In this document: positions 35,625 through 44,795 of the stretch, piece after piece
Position numbering within the stretch: position 1 is the first letter of the stretch
Layout of the letters: each line of letters starts with the position of its first letter
Origin: Aliikangiella maris
GTDB lineage: Bacteria > Pseudomonadota > Gammaproteobacteria > Enterobacterales > Kangiellaceae
NCBI RefSeq assembly: GCF_040719265.1
Contig: NZ_JBFDAH010000012.1
Span: 73,092 to 137,091, forward strand
Direction: 5' to 3'
DNA length: 64,000 bases
Program-made: the position numbers and the translations under genes
Notes under the pieces: generated by a model
Seen by the model: the letters and a program-made list of their open reading frames with translations, nothing else
Told to the model about the DNA's origin: nothing
Databases searched by the model: none

Positions 35625-36188
35625 ATGGCGAGTTACACAACTAACGATTTTCGACCCGGAATGAAATTTATGCTGGATGGCGAGCCGGTATCGATCGTTG
35701 AAAATAATTTTGTCAGACCCGGAAAAGGTCAGGCTTTTGCAAAAACCAAAGTTCACTACCTGCTGACTGGTCGAATTGTTGAAAAAACATTCAAGTCTGG
35801 TGAGTCGTTTGATGTGGCTGATGTTATGGAAACTGACATGGAGTATCTCTATACCGATGGTGAATACTGGCACTTTATGGATCCTAGTTCATTTGAGCAA
35901 TTCGCTGCGGATGAAAAAGCTGTTGGTGAAAATGCCAAATGGCTAAAAGAGCAAGAGTCATGTTCAATTACATTGTTTAATGGCACACCAATTTCAATTA
36001 CACCACCCAATTTTGTGGTTCAAGAAGTAGTTGAAACCGATCCTGGACTTAAAGGAGATACTTCTGGCAGCGGCGGTAAACCGGCTACTCTCGAATCTGG
36101 TGCGGTAGTTCGTGTCCCCTTATTTGTTCAAATTGGCGATAAAATTAAAGTTGATACGCGTTCTGGTGAGTATGCCTCTCGCGCATAA
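35625..36188 (+). CDS. efp: Translation elongation factor P
   Basis: This 187-residue EF-P has a KOW-like domain I with the beta-lysylation site Lys34 in FVRPGKGQAF. Domains II and III include the terminal GDKIKVDTRSGEYASRA. It relieves ribosome stalling at polyproline. An AGAGAG site precedes the ATG. Its modification enzymes EpmB and EpmA flank it, so the beta-lysyl pathway is used. The hydroxylase EpmC is not in the window. Confidence 0.97.
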   Translation: MASYTTNDFRPGMKFMLDGEPVSIVENNFVRPGKGQAFAKTKVHYLLTGRIVEKTFKSGESFDVADVMETDMEYLYTDGEYWHFMDPSSFEQFAADEKAVGENAKWLKEQESCSITLFNGTPISITPPNFVVQEVVETDPGLKGDTSGSGGKPATLESGAVVRVPLFVQIGDKIKVDTRSGEYASRA

Positions 36189-36454
36189 ATTGAAGGCTCA
36201 ATCATACAGAGCAACTTGATTGGTGATTGGGGCTTGATGCCCCGCACCTAGATAATGGCTTTGGCAATGCGATATTGTTTACTCGTTGATAGCCTGCTCA
36301 GTCTCGTTGAACGAAATCGATGCCTTGCATGAGAAAGTTGTCATAAGAGGCCTGTTGAAATATACCTTTTGCATAGATTTAAAATCGAACAATTCGGCAA
36401 ATACTCATTCAGCCTGTTTTAATAACAATCATCAATTCGAAATATACACCTAGA

Positions 36455-37402
36455 ATGCAATCTCCAGCACCAGTGAACAATATTTTACTGCAACGAGCAA
36501 CTGCTCTCAGGCAAATTCGTGATTATTTTAAGCATCAGTCTGTGCTTGAAGTTGATACGCCATTACTCGCTGATTACTCGGTAACCGACCCCTACATGTC
36601 TGCAATGCAAGTGATTAACCCGCGTGCACAATCCCAGGGCTATTTACAAACTTCTCCCGAATATGCGATGAAAAAGCTGTTATGTGCGGGGAGTGGTGAT
36701 ATTTTTCAGTTAGGAAAAGTATTCCGAGCCGATGAAGATAGCCCCAGTCATAGCAATGAATTTACTATGTTGGAATGGTATCGCTGCAGTTTCTCGCTTG
36801 AGGCGCTAATGAGCGAAGTTTTGCACATTATTCAGTTGGTAGTGGGGCCGCTAGCCCATCAAATACTGAGTTACAGACAAGCTTTCATCCAATATCTGGC
36901 CATTGATCCGTTTAATTTGAGTTTAGCGGAACTTGAGGTTAAAGCTAACCGTTTGCTCGGTGATTTACCGCAAAACATGCTATTTGATAATTATTTAAGT
37001 TTATTATTTGCGACACAAATTGAACCACTTTTTCCTGCCGATAAAGTGACCTTGGTAACTGATTTTCCAGCCTCACAGGCTGCCCTTGCGCGTAAGAGAT
37101 ACACACGTTACGGTGAAGTGGCCTGTCGTTTTGAGGCCTATAGTGGAGGTCTGGAACTGGCTAACGGATTTTATGAACTTAGTGATCCCAATGAGCAGTT
37201 ATTGCGTTTTGAGCAAGAAAATCAAATCAGACAACAGCTTGGCTATCTGCCGATGACAATCGATTTTGAATTGATTAAAGCCTTAGAACAGGGTTTGCCA
37301 GACTGCTGTGGTGTTGCATTAGGTTTTGATCGCTTGTTAATGCTAAAGTCTGGTGCCAAAGACATTAAACAAGTTTTACCAATGAGTTTTGTTAAAAGAT
37401 AA
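36455..37402 (+). CDS. epmA: EF-P lysine ligase (GenX/PoxA)
   Basis: This 315-residue class II lysyl-tRNA-synthetase-like enzyme lacks the anticodon-binding domain. It has VLEVDTPLLADYSVTDPYM, motif 2 FRADEDSPSHSNEFTMLEW and motif 3 CCGVALGFDRLLML. It transfers (R)-beta-lysine to EF-P Lys34. The length equals E. coli EpmA (325) within normal variation. It lies 266 bases after efp. Confidence 0.95.
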   Translation: MQSPAPVNNILLQRATALRQIRDYFKHQSVLEVDTPLLADYSVTDPYMSAMQVINPRAQSQGYLQTSPEYAMKKLLCAGSGDIFQLGKVFRADEDSPSHSNEFTMLEWYRCSFSLEALMSEVLHIIQLVVGPLAHQILSYRQAFIQYLAIDPFNLSLAELEVKANRLLGDLPQNMLFDNYLSLLFATQIEPLFPADKVTLVTDFPASQAALARKRYTRYGEVACRFEAYSGGLELANGFYELSDPNEQLLRFEQENQIRQQLGYLPMTIDFELIKALEQGLPDCCGVALGFDRLLMLKSGAKDIKQVLPMSFVKR

Positions 37403-37517
37403 TTTGCAGAATTAATATCAACCTTACTTAACGTAAATTCTGTTCATTTAAAATTGGTACTGATTCTGTGATGAGCGATTTATCTTGTGCAAATTACCAC
37501 TAATGGTATTAGAAAAA

Positions 37518-38381
37518 CTAGTCAGGCTTACGAGTTATCAACTTCTCACCCAAGCGAATATCTTGTTGTAAACCAATTTTTTCTGCCCATTGCCATGAAG
37601 CTTTTTGCATCAATAGGATGACTGTTGAACCTAGCTTAAAGCGGCCCATTTCAGCTCCTTTTTCAAGGTGAATATTTTGTTCTGCGTAGTCCCAATGAGT
37701 AACACTTTTGGCGGTCGGTGGGGTTATGGTTCCTTGCCAAACTGTTTCAATACTGCCGACTATCGTTGCACCAACAGCGATCATGGCCATTAAGCCAAAA
37801 TCAGTCTCAAAATAACTGACCACTCGTTCATTACGTGCAAATAAGTGTGGCACATTGTTTGCTGTTAGTGGATTGACCGAAAACAATCGACCTGGAATGT
37901 GGGACATTTTCACCAGTTTACCGTCACAAGGCATATGAATTCGGTGATAATCCTTGGGGGCCAGATAAATCGTGCAAAACTCTCCCTCAGCAAAATGCGC
38001 GGCTTGAGATTCATCACCACCTAATACTTCCAGCGTTGTAAAATGATGATTTTTTGCTTGAATCAGGCGACCGCTTTCAATTGGTCCAAACTGGCTCATA
38101 CAACCATCAACTGGTGAACAAAAACTATTTATATCTGCATCAATCGGTCGAGTTTCGGGCCGAATGGGGCGTGTGAAAAATTCATTAAAGCTTGCATACT
38201 GAGTAAGTTCGGGTTCGACCGCAATCGACATATCAATTTGATAAGCCTTGGCAAATCGCTGAATAAACCAGTTTTTAAACCACGGTGTCTGGCTTTCGGC
38301 AAGCTTGCCTGCCAATACTGACACGGTATGTTGAGGAATGAGATATTGAGCGGTAACTTGCAATTGTTCGATGATCGACAT
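37518..38381 (-). CDS. psd: Phosphatidylserine decarboxylase proenzyme
   Basis: This 287-residue protein has all landmarks of the membrane-associated Psd-I: FNEFFTRPIRPETRPI, DGCMSQFGPIE, YLAPKDYHRIHMP and the C-terminal self-cleavage site LGST (FKLGSTVILL), which generates the pyruvoyl group. It makes phosphatidylethanolamine. The start at 38381 (MSIIEQLQ) matches E. coli better than the ATG 30 bases upstream, but neither has a strong ribosome site. It neighbours epmA as in other gammaproteobacteria, although here the strands converge. Confidence 0.94.
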   Translation of the reverse strand: MSIIEQLQVTAQYLIPQHTVSVLAGKLAESQTPWFKNWFIQRFAKAYQIDMSIAVEPELTQYASFNEFFTRPIRPETRPIDADINSFCSPVDGCMSQFGPIESGRLIQAKNHHFTTLEVLGGDESQAAHFAEGEFCTIYLAPKDYHRIHMPCDGKLVKMSHIPGRLFSVNPLTANNVPHLFARNERVVSYFETDFGLMAMIAVGATIVGSIETVWQGTITPPTAKSVTHWDYAEQNIHLEKGAEMGRFKLGSTVILLMQKASWQWAEKIGLQQDIRLGEKLITRKPD

Positions 38382-38507
38382 AAAGGCTTTCAGGTGACGA
38401 AAAGCGCGCATTTTACCCAGTTTGTGATTACTTGTCAGGTTTTAAGCGAGTTAATTGATTTTTAACTATAGTTTATTAGTGAAACTTATAATGATCGAGA
38501 AAGTAAT

Positions 38508-39359
38508 ATGACAGTATTGATTGGGGTAATCATTGTATTGTCTGCTGTTCTAGGTGGGTATGTTTTGTCTCACGGAGAGATTGCTGCGCTTTGGCAACCT
38601 TTTGAGTTACTGATTATTGGAGGCGCTGCGCTCGGCGCATTTATTATTGCTAATCCAGGCAAAGTCAGTAAGGCCACCTTTAAGCAACTACCCTTACTGT
38701 TTAGACACTTACATACTAAAGCGTTTTATCTGGAATTATTGTCATTGTTTTTTCAGATATTTAATGTGATTAGGCGTGAAGGGTTGATAGCGATTGAACG
38801 CCATATTGATGACCCGGATGATAGCGAAATTTTTACTCGTTTTCCTTTGATTACCCGAGATAAAGAAGCATTAGCGTTTATTTGTGATTATCTGCGCTTG
38901 ATGGTTATTGGTGATATGACCGCTTATGAGCTTGAGAATCTGATGGATATTGAGTTGGAAACACAGCTTTCGGAAAAACTGGCACCTTCGCATGCATTGG
39001 GAAAGGTTGCGGATGCACTGCCTGGGTTTGGAATAGTGGCGGCGGTGTTGGGCATTGTCATAACGATGCAATTTTTAGGGGGGGCACCTGAGCAACTGGG
39101 GCTGCATGTCGCAGCGGCATTGGTCGGAACATTTTTAGGTATTCTCTTGGCTTATGGTTTTGTTGCTCCTCTATCACAGGCATTGGAGCATAAGGTTCTG
39201 GAGGAAGCTAAATTTTATGAATGCATGAAAACCTGCATTCTGGCTTCAATTAATGGTATGCCTCCACAAGTTGCTGTTGAGTTTGGGCGTAAAACGCTCT
39301 TTGCGGATGTCCGCCCGGACTTTTATGAGCTGGAAGAGTGTGTCAAAGGGATCCGTTAG
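38508..39359 (+). CDS. motA: Flagellar stator protein MotA
   Basis: This 283-residue protein has four membrane helices and the MotA/TolQ/ExbB core: N-terminal GYVLSHGEIAALWQPFELLIIGG, a cytoplasmic loop with RREGLIAIERHIDDPDDSEIF, and the helix ALPGFGIVAAVLGIVITMQFLG followed by GTFLGILLAYG. The long helical loop and length are like E. coli MotA rather than Vibrio PomA. With MotB (37 bases downstream) it forms the ion-driven stator. No other flagellar gene is in the window, so the stator genes are uncoupled from the flagellar cluster. Confidence 0.93.
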   Translation: MTVLIGVIIVLSAVLGGYVLSHGEIAALWQPFELLIIGGAALGAFIIANPGKVSKATFKQLPLLFRHLHTKAFYLELLSLFFQIFNVIRREGLIAIERHIDDPDDSEIFTRFPLITRDKEALAFICDYLRLMVIGDMTAYELENLMDIELETQLSEKLAPSHALGKVADALPGFGIVAAVLGIVITMQFLGGAPEQLGLHVAAALVGTFLGILLAYGFVAPLSQALEHKVLEEAKFYECMKTCILASINGMPPQVAVEFGRKTLFADVRPDFYELEECVKGIR

Positions 39360-39396
39360 TTAAGTTTGTTTTCCCTGGAGTTTTCAAAAAACGATC

Positions 39397-40266
39397 ATGG
39401 CTGAAGAGTTTGAAAAAAGTAAACCAATTATTATCAAGCGCATAAAACGCGGTCGTCATCAAGCGCATGGAGGTAGTTGGAAAGTCGCATTTGCCGATTT
39501 TGCGACGGCTATGATGGCTTTCTTTTTGTTACTTTGGTTAATGGGTAATACTTCTGAACCTCAAAAACGCGCTATTTCTGGATATTTTCTTGATCCTGCT
39601 GGTAAAAAGCAAAGTACGGGAAGTACGCAAGCGATTGTTGATGATAAAGGTGTGAATTCAGGCGTAATTTCATTGGAGCATGTCAAGCCAGAAGTGCGTG
39701 AAGTTGACACAAAGGTCACTGAAGAAGATGCCGCAAAAATAGTTGAAGAACAAGAAATTGCTCAACTTGAGCTGTTGAAAGAAAATCTGGAATCTTTAAT
39801 TGAGACCAGTGAGGCATTTAAGCTGTTTAAAGATCAAATTATGGTCGATATTATTCAAAGTGGATTGCGCATTCAAATTGTTGATAAAGATAAACGCCCA
39901 ATGTTTGACAGTGGCAGTGCCGAGCCTAAGTACTACTCCAAAACTATTTTACACCGGCTGGCTGAGGTGCTGAAAAAAGTACCTAACAAACTGAGTATTA
40001 CCGGTCATACAGATGCAACGCCTTATATTGCTAAAGATGATTATGGTAACTGGGAGCTGTCTGCTGACCGCGCCAATTCGGCTCGGCGCGAACTACTTTA
40101 TGGCGGCATCAAAGAAACTAAAGTGGCGCGAGTTGAAGGATTTGCTTCGTCCATTTTGTTTGATAAAACACAGCCATATAATCCCATTAATCGCAGAATA
40201 GCCATCATTGTGCTCAAACAAAGTGTGGCAGAGGAAATAGAGCGACAGGTATTAGGCATTGAGTAA
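39397..40266 (+). CDS. motB: Flagellar stator protein MotB
   Basis: This 289-residue protein has one N-terminal membrane helix with the ion-binding Asp34 (VAFADFATAMMAFFLLLWLM). A periplasmic linker/plug follows, and the C-terminal OmpA-like domain (about 170-280) has KLSITGHTDATPY and RANSARRELL for peptidoglycan anchoring. It anchors the MotA ring and gates the ion path. The stop overlaps the start of the GAF-GGDEF-EAL gene, coupling the stator to a cyclic-di-GMP enzyme. Confidence 0.93.
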   Translation: MAEEFEKSKPIIIKRIKRGRHQAHGGSWKVAFADFATAMMAFFLLLWLMGNTSEPQKRAISGYFLDPAGKKQSTGSTQAIVDDKGVNSGVISLEHVKPEVREVDTKVTEEDAAKIVEEQEIAQLELLKENLESLIETSEAFKLFKDQIMVDIIQSGLRIQIVDKDKRPMFDSGSAEPKYYSKTILHRLAEVLKKVPNKLSITGHTDATPYIAKDDYGNWELSADRANSARRELLYGGIKETKVARVEGFASSILFDKTQPYNPINRRIAIIVLKQSVAEEIERQVLGIE

Positions 40267-42856
40267 GTCTAGTCGTCAACCTCCAGATAAATCTGTTGGT
40301 CCCGTTAGTGAGGGACTGGCTTTAACGCCGCTTGAATCGGCTTTATTTCATATTACCGAGTGCTCAGTCAAAACTTCTTCAATGGAAGAGTACGCCTCAC
40401 AACTCCATCTAATCATTAAACAATTGATGTATGCCGAAAACTTTTTTGTTGCGCTTTATCGACAAGATCAAAGTTCGATGAGTTTTATTTATATTGCTGA
40501 TGAGCATAATCAAGAAGCCATCGCAACAACGATTAAAAATCTGTCCGAGCAGGAGTTACGCCGAACGATAACTGGTTATATGTTGCGCACAGGTAAAGTT
40601 CAGCATCTATCTGGTGAGTGTATTCGAAATCTGGTTGCCAAAAATATCGTAGACTCAATCGGACACTTAGCTTATGACTGGCTAGGCGTTCCACTGGTTT
40701 TTGATAATCAAATTTTAGGTGGGATTGTTGTGCAAAGTTATCGGCCTGACATTAAATATGGTGAAAAAGAAAAAGGGATTTTGCAATTTGTAGCCAGGCA
40801 AATTGCATTAGTATTTAAGAGTCGACTATCAGAAAAAGTTCTTATTGATGCGAACACTGCACTAGAAAAGCGAGTCGATGAGCGTACGCGAGATTTACAT
40901 CGAATGAATGCTGCTTTGGCAACTGAAGTTTTGGAACGCAAAAAAAGTCAGCAAATTCAATCGGCACTTTTTCAAATTACTGAACTGGTCAGTACTACCG
41001 AAAGTCTTGACGATTTTTATGCACATGTGCATGAGATTATTGGGCAAGTAATGTATGCCAAAAATGAGTACATTGCTATTTTAACGGAAGATCGAAAATA
41101 TCTGGAGTTTCCTTATTTTGTCGATCAATTTGATAAAACCCCAATACGCCGCTTATTTAATCAAGGAGAGTATTGTAAAGGGGTTACCGAGAAAGTCATT
41201 ATTTCTGGCAGAGCACACTTGTCACCCCGAGAAGAAGAGGGTATTGCCGGGACGGGGGAATGCTATAGCTGGCTGGGTGTACCTTTAAAAGATAAACAGC
41301 ATGTGTTTGGTGTGTTAGCCATTCAAAGTTATGAGCCGGATCAATTATACACCCATGATGACCAAAATGTTTTGCTAACAATTGGTCATCAGGTTGCAAC
41401 TGCAATTTTACGCAAAAAAGATGCTGATTCTTTAAGAGCGGCGCATGAGTTGCTGGAAAAAAGAGTACGTGAGCGAACATCTGAGCTTGAAGATACGATT
41501 GAAAGACGCAAAGTTGTCGAGCAAAAACTGGCGCATGAATCTTTACACGATGCTTTGACCGGATTACCTAATCGCTTGAATCTGATAAAAAACCTGAACC
41601 GCATGATCAATCAACCTGACAAAGCGGATAAAAAACTGGCGTTATTATTTTTAGATTTGGATCGATTTAAAGTCATTAATGATAGTCTGGGTCATCATAT
41701 TGGCGATTTGTTTTTAATTGAAGTGGCTAAAAAACTCCAAACAAGTTTACGTGCAAATGATTTGATTGCTCGTCTTGGTGGCGATGAGTTTTGTATTTTA
41801 ATGTATGATATTCAACGTGATAGCGTGGCATTGAACTTATGTTCAAGAATTTTAAAAGAGCTAAAAAAGCCCATTGTTGTTGCTAAACACTCGTTAATTT
41901 CCAGTGCCAGTATAGGCGTTCGACTGGCCTCACTCGGTGAAAACTCAGCAGAAACGATTATGAGTGATGCCGATGCCGCAATGTATCAAGCGAAAAATCA
42001 AGGTAAAAATCGTTATTGCTTTTTTGATGCCACCATAAAAATGTTGGTGACCCAACGAATGAAAATGGAGCGGGATTTACGTGATGCGGTTGACAATCAC
42101 CAGCTGTATTTGGTGTATCAGCCCTTAGTGAATCTTGACTCTCGCAAGATTGAAGGTTTCGAAGCTTTGGTACGTTGGCACCACCCGGTTAACGGGTTAG
42201 TGAGTCCTGTTGAGTTTATTCCTGTTGCTGAAGAAACCGGGTTAATTGTTGAGATTGGGGAAGCTGTTGTTGAAATGGCTTGTCAGATGTTGAGTCGATT
42301 TAAGCAAGCTCCCCTATTGGCTGATTTGTATATTAATGTGAATGTGTCTTCGGTGCAGGTGTTGGCGAGAACCTTGGATAGTGTTATTCGTAAAAATTTG
42401 CAACGCTATTTAGTCGATCCAGAAAAGCTCAATATAGAAATTACTGAAAGTATTCTCATTGAAGACTACAAAGCCGCATTAAATTTTGTGCGTGAATTGA
42501 AAGCAATGAATATAAAAGTTTATCTGGATGACTTTGGTACCGGGTACTCTTCGCTAAGTTATCTACATAAATTTCCGTTTGATGCAATTAAACTGGATCG
42601 TTCATTTATTCAAGTCATTAATGATTCGCGCCAAAATGAAGCTATCGTTGAATCAATTGGATTGTTAGCCAGCAATTTAAATATTCATATCGTTGCTGAA
42701 GGAATTGAAACCAGAGAGCAGCTTATTAAAGTTCAACACATGCATTATCATGTTGCTCAGGGTTTTTATTTTGCAAAACCATTAGCGGAACATAAGGTAG
42801 AAGTGTTTGTTAAATCCTTTGACTATGATGCTGGTGAAGATACAATTTTGCAGTAG
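40259..42856 (+). CDS. GAF-GAF-GGDEF-EAL cyclic-di-GMP enzyme
   Basis: This 865-residue cytoplasmic protein has two GAF-like domains (about 25-185 and 230-385) separated by a helical linker (LEKRVDERTRDLHRMNAALA) with a repeated form before the cyclase. The GGDEF motif is at about residue 507, preceded by RAND as an I-site. An intact EAL domain from about 610 has FEALVRW, NVNVSS, TESILIEDY and DDFGTGYSSLSYL. Both domains look competent, so it could make and break cyclic-di-GMP. The first possible start is TTG 40259, inside motB; no in-frame ATG occurs for about 40 codons, so the N-terminus is uncertain. The 3' end overlaps rsgA on the other strand by 34 bases. A role in stator/motility control is inferred from the coupling with motB. 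Confidence 0.87.
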   Translation: MSKSSRQPPDKSVGPVSEGLALTPLESALFHITECSVKTSSMEEYASQLHLIIKQLMYAENFFVALYRQDQSSMSFIYIADEHNQEAIATTIKNLSEQELRRTITGYMLRTGKVQHLSGECIRNLVAKNIVDSIGHLAYDWLGVPLVFDNQILGGIVVQSYRPDIKYGEKEKGILQFVARQIALVFKSRLSEKVLIDANTALEKRVDERTRDLHRMNAALATEVLERKKSQQIQSALFQITELVSTTESLDDFYAHVHEIIGQVMYAKNEYIAILTEDRKYLEFPYFVDQFDKTPIRRLFNQGEYCKGVTEKVIISGRAHLSPREEEGIAGTGECYSWLGVPLKDKQHVFGVLAIQSYEPDQLYTHDDQNVLLTIGHQVATAILRKKDADSLRAAHELLEKRVRERTSELEDTIERRKVVEQKLAHESLHDALTGLPNRLNLIKNLNRMINQPDKADKKLALLFLDLDRFKVINDSLGHHIGDLFLIEVAKKLQTSLRANDLIARLGGDEFCILMYDIQRDSVALNLCSRILKELKKPIVVAKHSLISSASIGVRLASLGENSAETIMSDADAAMYQAKNQGKNRYCFFDATIKMLVTQRMKMERDLRDAVDNHQLYLVYQPLVNLDSRKIEGFEALVRWHHPVNGLVSPVEFIPVAEETGLIVEIGEAVVEMACQMLSRFKQAPLLADLYINVNVSSVQVLARTLDSVIRKNLQRYLVDPEKLNIEITESILIEDYKAALNFVRELKAMNIKVYLDDFGTGYSSLSYLHKFPFDAIKLDRSFIQVINDSRQNEAIVESIGLLASNLNIHIVAEGIETREQLIKVQHMHYHVAQGFYFAKPLAEHKVEVFVKSFDYDAGEDTILQ

Positions 42857-43869
42857 TTTTGCCAGCGCTGAAGGGCTATTTGCTTGGTGTCTACCGCTTG
42901 AAGAATAGCGCATCCTGGTTCGTTAATATGTTGGCAATCTCTAAATTTACAGGCGCCAATAAACGGTAAAAATTCTTTAAATCCGGCGGCAACTTTATGA
43001 CTATCCATATGCCATAAACCAAATTCTCTGATACCGGGCGAATCTATAATAAATCCATCCACCGAATTTTCAGTTGTTGTCATTTCTTTTACCAGAAATA
43101 GCTGAGAAGTTGTGGTGGTATGTTGACCAAGACGCGAATTTTGTGAAACCTGGTTAACCAGTGATTCTTGCTGTGGGAATAAGTGATTGATAATAGATGA
43201 TTTGCCTACGCCTGATTGACCCACCAGAATACTTTGCTGATGAACCGCATGCTGTTTTAATAAATCAATGCCTAGTCCTGTTTTAGTGCTGACCTTAATG
43301 ATTGGGTAATCTAACTGCCGATAAATAGTGAGTTGCTCTTCAATAGACTGATCGATGATTTCTGATTGCAGATCCCACTTATTGAGCAGAATAATAATTT
43401 TTAACGGGATATCGCATTGATTGTTGGCATCTTCAATGGCAACCAGATAACGATCCAGTAGGGCGGCTGAAAAATCAGGTAATGGTGCGGCTACAATAAA
43501 AACCTGATTAATATTGGCCACTACTGCTTTTAAACCCTGATGTGCTGAAGGTCGTTCAAACACGCTATCACGTGAGTGACGAGCTTCAACAATCCCTTGT
43601 TCGTTTTCGGCCAACCGGAATACGACTTTGTCACCAGAAACAATCGAACCAAGGTTTTGTCGCAAATAACAGCGAAATACCTTTTGGTCGCACAGATTCA
43701 TAATATCTGCCTGTTCTCCGAACCGGCTGATGACCAGACCTTCAAGTGATTCCGATAGTTGTCCGAGTTGGTGTTCTGCGAGAGGAGCCGTTTGTTGCTG
43801 AATACGTTGTCTTTGTTTGTGAGCAACCTGACGTTTTTGCCGCTGTGTCAGTTTATCCCGTTTGGCCAA
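42823..43869 (-). CDS. rsgA: Ribosome small-subunit-dependent GTPase RsgA
   Basis: This 348-residue protein has an N-terminal OB fold (about 45-120) and a circularly permuted GTPase: NKWD (G4) first, then GQSGVGKSSIIN (G1) and DSPGIREFGLW (G3). A C-terminal Zn-binding knuckle has CKFRDCQHINEPGCA. RsgA checks 30S maturation. Its stop lies within the opposite-strand EAL gene by 34 bases. It is divergent from orn, as usual in gammaproteobacteria. Confidence 0.95.
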   Translation of the reverse strand: MAKRDKLTQRQKRQVAHKQRQRIQQQTAPLAEHQLGQLSESLEGLVISRFGEQADIMNLCDQKVFRCYLRQNLGSIVSGDKVVFRLAENEQGIVEARHSRDSVFERPSAHQGLKAVVANINQVFIVAAPLPDFSAALLDRYLVAIEDANNQCDIPLKIIILLNKWDLQSEIIDQSIEEQLTIYRQLDYPIIKVSTKTGLGIDLLKQHAVHQQSILVGQSGVGKSSIINHLFPQQESLVNQVSQNSRLGQHTTTTSQLFLVKEMTTTENSVDGFIIDSPGIREFGLWHMDSHKVAAGFKEFLPFIGACKFRDCQHINEPGCAILQAVDTKQIALQRWQNYCKIVSSPAS

Positions 43870-44234
43870 AAGCCGCCTCCAAAAAGGTTTTTTTAATGAA
43901 TAAAAGCCAGAAATTTAGATTGTGTTTTAAGCTACCGTTTGCTTTGGTGGTTTTTCTTTGTTGCAACAACTTTGTCGCAAGAATTCTTATCGCAACAATT
44001 CTTGCAGCAACAATCTCAAATAACCTTAATCTCACATCACTGCATGTTAAAACAATGAGAATTTAAAATCTCGAAAGTCTAAAAAACAAGAATCTAAAGT
44101 ATAATGCTCATCAATCAATAAGCTATCAAATGAATAAGTTGCCAAAAAAATTGATAATGGGCTTAATTTGGCAAACATTATATACTAAATAACGACAAAT
44201 TTAATTTTAACTTTCAGTATTGTGGAGAGTGAAT
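43870..44234. other. Divergent intergenic region of rsgA and orn with degenerate 15-base repeats
   Basis: This 365-base gap contains near-tandem 15-base units TCGCAAGAATTCTTA (43975-43989) and TCGCAACAATTCTTG (43990-44004). Half-similar units flank them at 43961-43974 and 44005-44019. Several AT-rich stretches could be promoters. A frame from 43896 to 44066 exists only because of these repeats and is not called. Confidence 0.6.
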
Positions 44235-44786
44235 GTGCAAAATGCCAGCCATCTGATTTGGATCGACTTAGAGATGACCGGGCTTGATCCTAATCAAGAG
44301 CGAATTATTGAGATTGCGACCATCGTCACCGATAAAGACCTGAATATATTGGCTGAAGGGCCTGTTTTGGCGGTTTCCCAGCCCAAAACATTACTTGATT
44401 CAATGGATGAATGGTGTACCGCTCATCACGGACAATCGGGGTTGACTGAGCGAGTTTTACAAAGTGAAGTTTCTGAGCAACAAGCCGAGCAGCAAACCTT
44501 GGCGTTCTTAAAACAATGGGTGCCTGCTGGCAAGTCACCGATGTGCGGCAATACAATAGGCCAGGATAGGCGTTTTCTGGTGCGTTATATGCCTGAACTG
44601 CATGATTATTTTCATTACCGTAACCTCGACGTCAGTACGCTTAAAGAGTTGGCAAAACGCTGGAAACCGGAAATTTTGCCCGGATTTATAAAAGAAAATA
44701 AGCATCTTGCTCTGGATGATATTCGCGAATCCATCGCTGAATTGGTCTATTATCGGGAAACCATGTTTGATTTGAATGCAGAGTAA
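44235..44786 (+). CDS. orn: Oligoribonuclease
   Basis: This 183-residue DEDDh exonuclease has LIWIDLEMTGLDP, IIEIATIVTD, GNTIGQDRRFLVRYMPEL and HLALDDIRESIAELVYY. It hydrolyses di- and other very short RNAs, including pGpG from cyclic-di-GMP breakdown, which links it to the phosphodiesterases in this window. GTG 44235 after GGAG (44224) gives a start at MQNASHLIW that fits E. coli Orn (181) better than TTG 44220. No queG gene occurs between orn and nnr. Confidence 0.95.
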   Translation: MQNASHLIWIDLEMTGLDPNQERIIEIATIVTDKDLNILAEGPVLAVSQPKTLLDSMDEWCTAHHGQSGLTERVLQSEVSEQQAEQQTLAFLKQWVPAGKSPMCGNTIGQDRRFLVRYMPELHDYFHYRNLDVSTLKELAKRWKPEILPGFIKENKHLALDDIRESIAELVYYRETMFDLNAE

Positions 44787-44795
44787 ATTAAAAAG

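Noticed and set aside
43746..44066. 106-residue plus-strand frame across the rsgA/orn gap
   Set aside because: Its 5' part is antisense to rsgA and its 3' part is generated by the 15-base repeats; no ribosome site or conserved sequence.
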